A DNA stretch of 64,000 nucleotides. It comes from a virus. This document shows, in pieces, positions 18,123-26,476 of the stretch. A program made the translations under genes and the position numbers. Each line of letters begins with the position of its first letter. Position 1 is the first letter of the stretch. Location of the stretch: the IMG/VR virus record IMGVR_UViG_3300025770_001492, positions 62,001 to 126,000 of that record; one strand, 5' to 3'. Below the pieces are notes generated by a model. It was not told the origin of the DNA. It ran no database searches and saw only the letters and a program-made list of their open reading frames with translations.

Positions 18123-18551
18123 ATGAATTTTAGACAATTTTTAATAGAATCAGATTACAACGTAAAAAAGACCCTTGGAAAAGTACCAAAGAGTCATCGA
18201 TCCCTTATTGAAAAATATAAAGTAGAATTTGAAAAGGGAAACACTCTGGATGGGGACCACATTGGTGAAATAGATGAAAAAAAGAAGAAAATAAAACTTG
18301 CTGGCCCATGGAACTACGGAAGAGAATTCACCTTCCTGCACGAATTGGGCCATGCAGTATGGAATTACTTACTTGATGAAGAAAGTAAAAAAGAATGGAC
18401 GAAAGTTGTCAAAAAAACAAATAAACCAAGACAGCATCAAGGAATGGAAGAATTATTCTGCATGGCATATGCCAATTTTTACGCAAAAAACAAAATCGTA
18501 ATTCACGATCATCCAGAATGGGAAGAATTTATCAAAAAGTTGCCCAAATAA
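18123..18551 (+). CDS. HExxH zinc metallopeptidase-like protein with capsid-targeting-like N-terminus
   Basis: 142 residues. HELGH near residue 77 (FTFLHELGHAVW) gives two zinc ligands and the base; EELFCMAYANFY about 35 residues later is the expected third-ligand helix. It starts MNFRQFLIES, resembling the 10-residue tags that send T4 internal proteins into the head and are cut after Glu. A packaged, injected peptidase acting on the host is a reasonable inference. A TATATA box lies 10 nt before the ATG. It may alternatively be a cytosolic ImmA-like peptidase. Confidence 0.7.
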   Translation: MNFRQFLIESDYNVKKTLGKVPKSHRSLIEKYKVEFEKGNTLDGDHIGEIDEKKKKIKLAGPWNYGREFTFLHELGHAVWNYLLDEESKKEWTKVVKKTNKPRQHQGMEELFCMAYANFYAKNKIVIHDHPEWEEFIKKLPK

Positions 18552-18629
18552 GTATACAACTCTCATCCAGAAAAGTACAATGTACCGGATCTCATTCAAA
18601 AGCTTCATACAAGAAAAGCGATTCTTGAA

Positions 18630-19868
18630 ATGGAAACAACTTCTTCAGAAAAAGACCAGCTACGTCTGATTATAACGAAATTGGCACTGGGCGACTTCAA
18701 CTGGCTCAAGGAGAAAGACATTCTAGTCGGTGATAAAGGTTCATCATGGATCTTAAATTATGGAATGAAAGATAAAAACGAGTTCAATAGACTTGTTCGT
18801 GGAATGGTAGTAGAAAAACCACATGCAAATAATTTCTTTCATGGCGACGATCCGCTAAAAGAAATCAAAAGCTTTCCTTTCATCAGATTTTTCAATCAAG
18901 GAGAAAAAGAATCTGACGAAATCGACATGAACGATTCGGAAATGCTTGAAAAGCTAGATGGAACCATGGTTGGAGTGTTTTTCTCAACCTATGATCCATC
19001 TAGCCCACAATGGCACACGAGAAGAATGTTAAGTTCATACGAATCCGATATGAAAAATACAGTCAAAGGATTTCATGGAGGGAATTACAACCTTATGTAT
19101 GAGATTGGCAAGTATGTAAAGAAACTTAATTTCAACCGAGAAGACACAAGCCACACATACGTTTTTGAATTCATTCATGACGCATCAACCGTGTTGACAA
19201 AATACAAAGAGAGCCAATGGGGATTATATCTTTTAGCTGGAAGAAACGTTGAAACGCACAAAGAAGAAACAGAAAGCGAATTGGACAAAATCTCAAAAAG
19301 AATTGGTGCCAACCGCCCTCAGAGATGGGATGCCACAAGCGAAGAGGAAATTAAAAACATGATGCAAAAAGCTGCATCTGAGATCGAAGACTTTGAGGGC
19401 ATGGTTTTTCGTGATAAAAAAACAGGCAAAAGAGTGAAATTAAAAGATCCCAAGTATGTAGAAAAACATCACATGCTGGGAGACACATCTCTCAAAAGAC
19501 TGATCCCAAAAACAATAGAGGGAGAAGAAGATGAAGTAACTGCATACTTTCCTCACGTAAAAGAATTGGTAGACGATATAAAGGAAAGACATGCAAACAT
19601 CAAAAACAAAACTGTGGAAACTGTAAATCAGTTTCAGAAATACAAAAATCTTCCAAGAAAAGAACTATGGGAGAAGGTTTCAAATATAGACAATGCTTTC
19701 ATCAGAAGCATGGTAATGAAGCACGTTGAATGCGAAGATTTGGAATACGAGATAGAAAAAGAACTCAAAAGAATTGCTGTAGCAACTGTTGAAAAAGACA
19801 CTTATTTAGGAAAGCAGACATTCAGTTATGCTTCTCGAAAGTATTTAGACTTACTAGGACTCAAATAG
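18630..19868 (+). CDS. T4 Rnl1-type RNA ligase
   Basis: 412 residues. Nucleotidyltransferase motifs in order: I KLDG (EKLDGTMVG, near 111), III VFEFI, IV EGMVF, V VKLKDPKYV. Rnl1 ligases seal 5'-phosphate to 3'-hydroxyl RNA ends using ATP, often repairing tRNAs cut by host defence nucleases. The ATG at 18630 lacks an SD; the same frame stays open for 26 more codons upstream to the TAA of the previous gene, without a standard start, so the true start is uncertain. Confidence 0.85.
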   Translation: METTSSEKDQLRLIITKLALGDFNWLKEKDILVGDKGSSWILNYGMKDKNEFNRLVRGMVVEKPHANNFFHGDDPLKEIKSFPFIRFFNQGEKESDEIDMNDSEMLEKLDGTMVGVFFSTYDPSSPQWHTRRMLSSYESDMKNTVKGFHGGNYNLMYEIGKYVKKLNFNREDTSHTYVFEFIHDASTVLTKYKESQWGLYLLAGRNVETHKEETESELDKISKRIGANRPQRWDATSEEEIKNMMQKAASEIEDFEGMVFRDKKTGKRVKLKDPKYVEKHHMLGDTSLKRLIPKTIEGEEDEVTAYFPHVKELVDDIKERHANIKNKTVETVNQFQKYKNLPRKELWEKVSNIDNAFIRSMVMKHVECEDLEYEIEKELKRIAVATVEKDTYLGKQTFSYASRKYLDLLGLK

Positions 19869-20626
19869 TGAACGAAATCATAATCAAGAATAAGCAGCAA
19901 ATAGATGGAATACGAATAAGCTGCAAACTTGCTGCTGAGACACTAGATTACATTGAGGAATTTGTAGTAGAAGGAATCACTACAGAAGAAATCAATAATA
20001 TTGCAGCTAAATTCATAAAAGATAATGGAGCTACCTCTGCTCCACTGAACTACAAAGGATTTCCAAAAGAAACATGTATTTCCATCAACGAAGTAATATG
20101 CCACGGCATTCCAGATCAAACCGTCCTCAAGAACGGAGACATTCTGAATATCGACATAACCACAATCCTAGACGGATTCTATGGGGACACGAGCAGAATG
20201 TTTGCAGTCGGAGAAATAAACGAAACTGCGAAGGAACTGGTTCAGACGACCAAAGAATGCCTCATGATGAGCATAGAGACAGTGAAGCCTCAAAGTATGC
20301 TGTCGGGTATCGCCAAAGTAATTACCCAACATGCTGAATCTAACGGATTTAGCGTTGTCAACGCATTTTGTGGTCATGGGGTAGGACTTGAATTTCACGA
20401 GCCTCCATTCGTGCAGCACGACTATAAATCTGTAAAAGACGGATTTCTAATCAGTCTGGAAGAAGGCATGATTTTCACAATTGAACCAATGCTGTGCGAA
20501 GGGGAACGCCAAGCAATGCTTTTAGAAGACAATTGGACGGCGATTACCACAGACAAAAAACTGTCTGCTCAATTTGAGCATACAGTTTTAGTGACTAAAG
20601 GTGGATACGAAATATTGACTAAGTGA
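19868..20626 (+). CDS. map: type I methionine aminopeptidase
   Basis: 252 residues from GTG 19868, overlapping the TAG of the RNA ligase gene. The fold's metal ligands are visible: D in NIDITT, D in GDTSRM, H in GHGVGLEFHE, E in FTIEPM and E in AQFEHTV. It removes initiator Met from new proteins after deformylation, and pairs functionally with the peptide deformylase at 36850-37383. Length matches bacterial MAPs. Confidence 0.93.
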   Translation: MNEIIIKNKQQIDGIRISCKLAAETLDYIEEFVVEGITTEEINNIAAKFIKDNGATSAPLNYKGFPKETCISINEVICHGIPDQTVLKNGDILNIDITTILDGFYGDTSRMFAVGEINETAKELVQTTKECLMMSIETVKPQSMLSGIAKVITQHAESNGFSVVNAFCGHGVGLEFHEPPFVQHDYKSVKDGFLISLEEGMIFTIEPMLCEGERQAMLLEDNWTAITTDKKLSAQFEHTVLVTKGGYEILTK

Positions 20627-20677
20627 AACAGATCAAAGGTGCCACCTGCACACCATAGGTTTTATGAATTTTTAATA

Positions 20678-21424
20678 TTAAACAATTGGTTTAACAGAAT
20701 CGCTTTGAGCATCTTTAAGCAATTGAGGTATAGTAACCATTGCTGACTCTGTTAGTCTTTCGTACTCGTTGATATCTAGACTAAATATTCTATAGTGATG
20801 TGCAATCGGATTCCTCATAATCTGAGGCTTATATCCCTTGTGTTGCGCTTTCACCGTCACAATAAATGCAGGACCAACTTGTGGCAAGTGTTCTGGCCAT
20901 GGACCAACGGCTTCCCAGCACTCTCTTGTGGCCATCATCAGCCACTCCTGTACAAAGTCAACCTTCTGTTGTTGCATGTAGTACGACTGAAGTTCGACTC
21001 CAACAATCCCAGCATTTTGAGACTCGCAAACGTTAACCAAAAGATCCAACCACGCAGGATTTGTAACGACCACATCGCAATGCATGAAAACTATGTATTT
21101 TGAATCTTTACTTGCATTTTGATATCCTATATTACAAGCTTCGGACCAGTAAAGATTTTTATCGTTTTTAACAACCTTAACCTCACCATCAATGTCATCT
21201 AGAAAATCCTGACTATCATTATCCGATCCATTATCAACAACAATAATTTCGTAATTGTTGTTGAAACTAGTTACGGCAATAGATTGCAAACAAATATTTA
21301 GGTATTCTGGTCGGTCACGATGAACGACAACTATTGATATCTGTTCTTCACTTCCGTCATGAAGGTTGATCGTCATTTCTGGACGTTCTCCCTCCAGAGG
21401 ATTGTGTGGGTTTTGATCTGGCAT
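20678..21424 (-). CDS. family 2 glycosyltransferase (GT-A)
   Basis: 248 residues. Starts the GT-A fold at about residue 30 with ISIVVVHRDRPEYLNICL, then IIVVDNGSDN and a metal-binding DxD-like MHCDVVV near 115. It should transfer an activated sugar; the acceptor is unknown. ATG follows GAGGA SD inside the end of the upstream 78-residue gene. Confidence 0.85.
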   Translation of the reverse strand: MPDQNPHNPLEGERPEMTINLHDGSEEQISIVVVHRDRPEYLNICLQSIAVTSFNNNYEIIVVDNGSDNDSQDFLDDIDGEVKVVKNDKNLYWSEACNIGYQNASKDSKYIVFMHCDVVVTNPAWLDLLVNVCESQNAGIVGVELQSYYMQQQKVDFVQEWLMMATRECWEAVGPWPEHLPQVGPAFIVTVKAQHKGYKPQIMRNPIAHHYRIFSLDINEYERLTESAMVTIPQLLKDAQSDSVKPIV

Positions 21425-21425
21425 T

Positions 21426-21662
21426 TTAATCCTCTAATTCTATTTCGAAAGCACCAACCTCACAGAAGCATTCAGCATCTCCTTGCGGTGTGGCTATGTT
21501 TACTATATTGACTTTTCCGTCAGTCGAGTATTGGCTTTTAAGACTTTGCAAAAGACTATCTGCCTTTTTTGCACTACTAAATGCTTTTTCTGTTTTGATG
21601 AATACGTATTCACCTTCAACCTGTCTAGCAACTGTAATTACTGCAAATACATTTTTACTCAT
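21426..21662 (-). CDS. small unknown protein
   Basis: 78 residues with alternating strand-like segments (VFAVITVARQ, YVFIKTEKAF) and an acidic C-terminus. SD AAGGAG before the ATG. Not recognised; 1 nt separates it from the glycosyltransferase gene. Confidence 0.6.
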   Translation of the reverse strand: MSKNVFAVITVARQVEGEYVFIKTEKAFSSAKKADSLLQSLKSQYSTDGKVNIVNIATPQGDAECFCEVGAFEIELED

Positions 21663-21671
21663 ATTGACTCC

Positions 21672-22151
21672 TTAAACCCATTCAAACGAATAGACAGGTT
21701 CGACCCACATTGTCGCAATAGGATCTTTATTTTTTATCATCATAAATTCTTTTCCCAAATTCATCAAGGTCAAAACAACTCTTCCCTCTGTCATCTGGTT
21801 TGGAGAAACTAAAAATAACCCCTTGCCAGACAGTTCTTCATTGACAGAAAATCGAACCTTGTACCCATTAGAAACATCTAAAGAAAATCCACAATCTATC
21901 TGAACAAATCCTCTATTGGGAATTCTAGTATATTTCTCGCCAGTGTAATCTTCTTCTTTTTCAGACAAGTTGGCAAACAGTCCCGCCATGTGGCTGCCAT
22001 TCGAACTTTTGTAATGAGAAGGCATAAAGCAATCGTCATCAGCATCTATCTTTGTACAGATACTTTTCACATCTGGACAGTCCCAATTTTTAACTTCTGA
22101 AGTGACCGGACTTGCTTCCGCTTTCACTCTAGGTTTATTTTTATTTTCCAT
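21672..22151 (-). CDS. dUTPase-like protein with altered motifs
   Basis: 159 residues. From about residue 55 the order of strands resembles trimeric dUTPases: GSHMAGLFANL in place of the SAGxDL motif, IPNRGFVQIDCGFSL, GLFLVSPNQ and a C-terminal MMIKNKDPIATMWV. The usual GxIDxxYRGE uracil-pocket motif is not recognisable, so activity on dUTP is doubtful; a nucleotide-binding or regulatory relative is possible. No SD before the ATG. Confidence 0.5.
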   Translation of the reverse strand: MENKNKPRVKAEASPVTSEVKNWDCPDVKSICTKIDADDDCFMPSHYKSSNGSHMAGLFANLSEKEEDYTGEKYTRIPNRGFVQIDCGFSLDVSNGYKVRFSVNEELSGKGLFLVSPNQMTEGRVVLTLMNLGKEFMMIKNKDPIATMWVEPVYSFEWV

Positions 22152-22166
22152 GTATTAAATAAGTAA

Positions 22167-22412
22167 CTAGGAATCAGAATTTTTCTTTTTTTGAATAGCT
22201 ATAACGTAATTATTGAAATTTTTACGAAATTGTTCGTAGGCTCCTGGCGGATATTTTTTGGCCTTTTTAATAAGCTCATTTGTTAAATATGGATCTAAAT
22301 TCTTGTCATTTATCCAATTTATAACATTCTCTAAACCAGGCTGTGAGTGCCACATTTTACTATCCTTCTTCCCCGGAATTTGAATCTTTATCGGCAGATT
22401 GTACTCGCTCAT
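22167..22412 (-). CDS. small unknown protein
   Basis: 81 residues from ATG 22412 (MSEYNLPIKIQIPGKKDS), preferred over an upstream start because of a TGGAGA SD. Overlaps the end of the next upstream gene by 53 nt. Basic C-terminal half. Not recognised. Confidence 0.55.
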   Translation of the reverse strand: MSEYNLPIKIQIPGKKDSKMWHSQPGLENVINWINDKNLDPYLTNELIKKAKKYPPGAYEQFRKNFNNYVIAIQKKKNSDS

Positions 22413-22737
22413 CGTCTTTCTCCATATCGTCTTCTTTATCAATCTCAAAGTTATTTAGAACATCGGCCTGTTTCTGGGCATTCGCCCTCTGAATCATAGC
22501 AGATGAAATGTCCATAGGAATTGTAGGAGCATCTAATATTTGCTCCTGCATGATCGCCTCTCCTAATACTTTAACAATGTCTGCTGATACTTCTTTAAAC
22601 TCCGAAGATTCATATGTTTTTGAATTTGAAAAATCATAAAACAAGACTTTGGACACTTTTTCACCATCAACAAGTAGCTCAACATGCATTGGAACCAAAC
22701 CCGTCATAGATACTAGTGACATATTATTTTTTGACAT
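22360..22737 (-). CDS. unknown protein with acidic tail
   Basis: 125 residues: a folded-looking N-terminal 80 residues (VELLVDGEKVSKVLFYDF) and a highly acidic, disordered C-terminus. SD AAGGG before ATG. Not recognised. Confidence 0.6.
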   Translation of the reverse strand: MSKNNMSLVSMTGLVPMHVELLVDGEKVSKVLFYDFSNSKTYESSEFKEVSADIVKVLGEAIMQEQILDAPTIPMDISSAMIQRANAQKQADVLNNFEIDKEDDMEKDDERVQSADKDSNSGEEG

Positions 22738-22788
22738 TTAATCCCTTTAAACATAAATAAATTAGCTTATGAAAATATAAGAGTAACA

Positions 22789-23223
22789 ATGATTAAATTT
22801 AAAGAATACATTGAAAAAAAAATGCAAGAGCAAAATACTGTTGGCAAGCACAACGATGGTGCCACCACAAATAATGCTGGAGCATATCTTGGGAGCGATT
22901 GGACTGGGAGCGAGCAAAGTCCAACAATGGGATATCTGGGACACCCTGTTCATTTACCAAGTCTAGACCTTGTGGTAAACATGCCAAGCCTCGGATTGCC
23001 AACAGTGAAAAGAAGTTCAAAAATCATACTAATTCAAAAGAACAAAAATCCAATATCGGTATTTCTATCCGATGGAACAAAAATATTTTTAACGCTTGAC
23101 GAATTCAATCGCATAAACGGGAAAAAACCCGAAGTAGGCAAGAACATTACCGTCACGTTCCAGCGTCATAATAAAAACAATTCAGAAGAAAACTCTAAAA
23201 TTCAAAACATCATGTGTCACTGA
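22789..23223 (+). CDS. capsid-targeting-like tagged protein, unknown function
   Basis: 144 residues beginning MIKFKEYIEKKMQEQ, which matches the F-x-x-aromatic-hydrophobic N-terminal pattern shared by several small proteins here. The middle is Gly/Ser/Asn-rich; the last 65 residues look like a small beta domain (SSKIILIQKNKNPISVFLSD). It is an isolated plus-strand gene among minus-strand ones. A head-internal protein is my inference. Confidence 0.6.
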   Translation: MIKFKEYIEKKMQEQNTVGKHNDGATTNNAGAYLGSDWTGSEQSPTMGYLGHPVHLPSLDLVVNMPSLGLPTVKRSSKIILIQKNKNPISVFLSDGTKIFLTLDEFNRINGKKPEVGKNITVTFQRHNKNNSEENSKIQNIMCH

Positions 23224-23498
23224 CGTTGCTCTTCCCACTGGCTTTCCCAATTGTTCTCTGGTTCAAATCGAATGGCCTTATTAGCTGTTTTGTCTCTCCA
23301 AATGTTTGGATTAACTTTGTCGGGATCAATTCCAGGAAAATAAGGACCTGGTGAATAATCCTTCATCAATCTTTCTACAACTTTGTCTGTTATGCGATCA
23401 ACTATTACTGGTCCTGCTAAGGACACAAATAGCAAAGCAACTGCTATTGCTCCAGCTACCCACATCAACTTGTTTTCTAAAATTTGCTTAAGATCCAT
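23217..23498 (-). CDS. small membrane protein, unknown
   Basis: 93 residues with one membrane segment (about 12-32) and a Trp- and Pro-rich polar tail. SD AAAGAGG before ATG. It converges with the plus-strand gene ending at 23223 (7-nt overlap). Confidence 0.6.
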   Translation of the reverse strand: MDLKQILENKLMWVAGAIAVALLFVSLAGPVIVDRITDKVVERLMKDYSPGPYFPGIDPDKVNPNIWRDKTANKAIRFEPENNWESQWEEQRQ

Positions 23499-23524
23499 TG
23501 TTTTTACCTCTTTCTATAATCTAG

Positions 23525-24514
23525 TTATACATCACTCTTTTTTTCTATCTTCAATAACTCAGAAAGAATCTCTTTATGTTTTTCAGATACTTTTTCAGGA
23601 ACATCTAAAACTATCTTAATCAAAAGATTGCCTCTAACTTTTTGATTTTCCACAGAAGGCATCCCTTGACCCTCCACTTTAAAAATCTGTCCAACTTTTG
23701 TGCCAGCAGGAATTTTTAACAACATGACAGAACCCAGTGTTCTTACCTCTACATGGCTTCCAAGAACAAGCTCTGCATACGAAGCTGATACCTCTGCCTC
23801 TAAATCTAAACCATTTGGGGCATAGGAAAAATAGTCATCTTCTCTTACCTTTATGGCAATCAGCAAATCTCCAAAGCGACCATCAGGAGTTTCTTCTCCC
23901 TCGCCTTTCATCACAAGCTGACTCCCAGTCTGAACGCCAATTGGAATGTTAACTTTAAAGGTAAAATTCTCAACCCCATCATTGCCGCTCCCTCTACATT
24001 TGTCACATTTTTTAGAAGGCGTTTGACCTCTACCCTTGCAAACATTGCACTTGGCCTGTAAATTAAAAAATCCTTGCTGTATGTTTAAAACTCCCTTGCC
24101 GAGGCAGGTGCTACACGTTTTAAATTCTGTATAGCCCTCTGAGGAGCAGGATTTGCAAGGCTTGTTCTTCTCTACTTTTACATCTTTTTTACATCCTTGA
24201 AACGCATCTATCAGATCAATTTCTAATTCAACCAATATATGTTTAAGCGGTCTGACTTCCCAAGCTCTACGTCTAAAAGAAAACATGTCTCCGAACGAGC
24301 CAGAGACATGTCTATCGTATGAACGCCTTTTGATTGGATCTTTTAGAACATCGTATGCCCCACATATTGACTTGAACTTATTAGCAGCATCTGGGTCGTC
24401 AGGATTGGCATCAGGATGTGTCTGTCTGGCAAGGTTGCGATAAGCCTTATTGATTTCATCATCGCCAGCATCTCTTGAGACGCCTAATATTTCGTAGTAA
24501 TCAGGAGATGCCAT
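23525..24514 (-). CDS. dnaJ: DnaJ (Hsp40) co-chaperone
   Basis: 329 residues. J-domain with the HPD tripeptide (RQTHPDANP, about 31-39), a very short Gly/Phe linker, four CxxCxGxG-like zinc repeats (first CKSCSSEG, last CDKCRGSG) and C-terminal substrate-binding domains. Shorter than the usual 370-380 residues, mainly in the linker. It should stimulate host DnaK. Placed beside a GroES-like gene, forming a chaperone pair. Confidence 0.93.
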   Translation of the reverse strand: MASPDYYEILGVSRDAGDDEINKAYRNLARQTHPDANPDDPDAANKFKSICGAYDVLKDPIKRRSYDRHVSGSFGDMFSFRRRAWEVRPLKHILVELEIDLIDAFQGCKKDVKVEKNKPCKSCSSEGYTEFKTCSTCLGKGVLNIQQGFFNLQAKCNVCKGRGQTPSKKCDKCRGSGNDGVENFTFKVNIPIGVQTGSQLVMKGEGEETPDGRFGDLLIAIKVREDDYFSYAPNGLDLEAEVSASYAELVLGSHVEVRTLGSVMLLKIPAGTKVGQIFKVEGQGMPSVENQKVRGNLLIKIVLDVPEKVSEKHKEILSELLKIEKKSDV

Positions 24515-24529
24515 AATTTTACAAAAAGA

Positions 24530-24874
24530 TTATTCTTCTTCGACAATCCCGTGAATGTTATGAATTTCCAAAAGAGCAATGACTCTTCCTTTTTCAGCCC
24601 CACGAGGGTCTGCGACTGCCAATCCTTTTCCATCCCAGAAGACCCTTTGGCCTACTTTGATACCACAATTGTCATCAAACGCTGGTCCCAACTCCATGAT
24701 ATAAGCCTGTGGGGGGCCTTCGTTCTCCAGCCCATCTGGTAGAACTAAGGATGTATCAATCATCTCTTCACCATTGATAATCTCTACAAGAATCTTCGAT
24801 CTAAAAGGATGTACTGCTTTTATCTTTGGAACTTTGGCTGCTTTAGTTCCGTCTACGCCTACAATGCTGCTCAT
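24530..24874 (-). CDS. GroES-like co-chaperonin
   Basis: 114 residues. The cpn10 order is visible: HPFRSKILVEI, the mobile-loop region around IDTSLVLPDG, PQAYIMELGPAF, VGQRVFWDGKG and a C-terminal VIALLEIHNIHGIVEE. Like T4 gp31, it may replace host GroES to fold a phage protein such as the capsid protein. An AATAAATA late-promoter-like site lies at 24903-24910 on the same strand. Confidence 0.75.
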   Translation of the reverse strand: MSSIVGVDGTKAAKVPKIKAVHPFRSKILVEIINGEEMIDTSLVLPDGLENEGPPQAYIMELGPAFDDNCGIKVGQRVFWDGKGLAVADPRGAEKGRVIALLEIHNIHGIVEEE

Positions 24875-24945
24875 TTTGAAACCTCTTATCTGGTTAAAGT
24901 TGTATTTATTAAAATAGTATCTTGAACAAAATTCTAAAAATATTT

Positions 24946-25341
24946 TTATAAAGTGTAACTGAGGACGTTCGGTACTGTGTGTTGTATCGAAACATTCTCT
25001 GGAATTGAATTTATTTGAACATTTGAAAAATCATCTCCGTTCCTGTTAGTACCAGCAGAATGAGTTTCTCCGATTTGGATGTAATGATCTGTCTCTGAGT
25101 TTACAAAAGAAACATAGGGGTTGTCGATACTGTGTCTGTACCAATCCCGACTAGTGGCTTGTACACTTAGATTCGCACTATTGAGTTCCGCATTTTGCGA
25201 CTGAGCCAGATGTTTATTCTCATCTTTGTATTTTTGCACTATTGCATAGCAATTTGCAGTCATTTGCTCAAAGTAGCCTTCATATCCAGATTGATAAGCC
25301 TCTTCAAGCATAGATAGCAACTCTTGTTCTGAAATATTCAT
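24946..25341 (-). CDS. unknown protein
   Basis: 131 residues: helical first 50 residues (EQELLSMLEEAYQSGYEGYF), polar Asn/Ser-rich remainder. ATG overlaps the stop of the UDP-sugar dehydrogenase gene (ATGA). Not recognised. Confidence 0.55.
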   Translation of the reverse strand: MNISEQELLSMLEEAYQSGYEGYFEQMTANCYAIVQKYKDENKHLAQSQNAELNSANLSVQATSRDWYRHSIDNPYVSFVNSETDHYIQIGETHSAGTNRNGDDFSNVQINSIPENVSIQHTVPNVLSYTL

Positions 25342-26264
25342 TCGCTAACGGCTCTTCCTTTTAGTGTTTCCCAATCTTTTTCTGGTCTGACTCTTAGATT
25401 GGTTTCCCATGCAGCAGACATTGTTGAACAATCCACATCATTAGACTTACAAAGTTGCAAAATAGCGTTCAAATCCTTCGGGAAGCAACTTCCGCCAAAT
25501 CCATTTTTTCCATCCGGTCCCGGCACGCTCCAGTGAGAATTGCCAAGTCTTTCATCTTTCGTTGCATGTTTTGCCACTTCGTCATAATCGACATTGATAG
25601 CTTTACACAATTCAAAAAGTTCATTGGCAAATGAAACCTTAACAGCCAAGAAGCAATTAGTTGTATACTTCACAAGCTCTGCAACTGATGAAGATGTTTT
25701 AAATAGAGGGACTTCGGGAAATGAAGACTCAAAAACTTGACTAAGGATTTCCAAACTTTCTTCTGGTCCTCCTATGATGATCCTATTTTGATTTTTGAAA
25801 TCTTCTACTGCATTTCTCTCCGTGAGAAACTCTGGATTGAAGCAAATATTGTTTTTGAATTCTGAATTGAAACCATCAACTGTGCCAGGAGGCACAGTTG
25901 ATTTTATTACCACAGTTCTAACTTCTTCAGAAAGATCATCCAACATCTTTAAGGCACTTCTTAAAATGCTCAAATCGCATTCGCCACTTTTATTCATAGG
26001 CGTCGGCAAACACACAAATATAGGACCATCTGTTTGAGACAAAACAGATTTATAGCCTTCTTCACACGATAGAGTTTTATCCACTTGCTCTACAAACTGT
26101 ATGACTACATCTTCATGCTCTTCTGATCTTGGAACCCAATCAGGGATAAAAGACCTTTTAAAGCCTTTGGATATGTCATATGTGTTCACAGCAAAAGCGT
26201 GTTTGAAGCCCTCATACAAAGCACTTCCAACAAAGCCTTGTCCTATTATTCCTATGCTTTTCAT
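25338..26264 (-). CDS. UDP-glucose/GDP-mannose dehydrogenase family protein, short form
   Basis: 308 residues from ATG 26264 (SD AAGGTAAT). NAD motif GIIGQGFVG at the N-terminus, KSTVPPGTVD near 120 and the catalytic Cys in GGSCFPKD near 257. These enzymes oxidise a UDP-hexose to its uronic acid. It stops before the C-terminal UDP-binding domain of full-length enzymes (usually 390-450 residues), as in some other phage versions, so its substrate is uncertain. A 12-bp hairpin lies over the STVPPGTVD codons. Confidence 0.85.
   Translation of the reverse strand: MKSIGIIGQGFVGSALYEGFKHAFAVNTYDISKGFKRSFIPDWVPRSEEHEDVVIQFVEQVDKTLSCEEGYKSVLSQTDGPIFVCLPTPMNKSGECDLSILRSALKMLDDLSEEVRTVVIKSTVPPGTVDGFNSEFKNNICFNPEFLTERNAVEDFKNQNRIIIGGPEESLEILSQVFESSFPEVPLFKTSSSVAELVKYTTNCFLAVKVSFANELFELCKAINVDYDEVAKHATKDERLGNSHWSVPGPDGKNGFGGSCFPKDLNAILQLCKSNDVDCSTMSAAWETNLRVRPEKDWETLKGRAVSE
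25875..25902. repeat. intragenic 12-bp inverted repeat
   Basis: ATCAACTGTGCC (25875-25886) and GGCACAGTTGAT (25891-25902), 4-nt loop, over the conserved STVPPGTVD codons of the UDP-sugar dehydrogenase. Confidence 0.92.
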
Positions 26265-26271
26265 CAAAATA

Positions 26272-26475
26272 TTACCTTGGTTTATCCAAACAAACTGCAT
26301 CTACTTCATTTCTACCATACCACTTTTCTCTTCTCATTGTGGCAAGGTCAAAACTTGCAAGACAGTCAGACAAATATTCTGCCAGTATCCAATCAGGAGT
26401 ATTGGAGCCATTTTCCTTGCTGCAACAGTTTATTAAAGTTTCTAATTCTTCTCGAAAATTTTCTGGTGAACTCAT
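26272..26475 (-). CDS. small conserved phage-type protein
   Basis: 67 residues: MSSPENFREELETLINCCSK, then a NTPDWILAEYLSDCL block and REKWYG. I recall similar short proteins in other large phages but no function. Fits between two metabolic genes with 1 and 7-nt spacers and has an AGGT SD. Confidence 0.65.
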   Translation of the reverse strand: MSSPENFREELETLINCCSKENGSNTPDWILAEYLSDCLASFDLATMRREKWYGRNEVDAVCLDKPR

Positions 26476-26476
26476 T

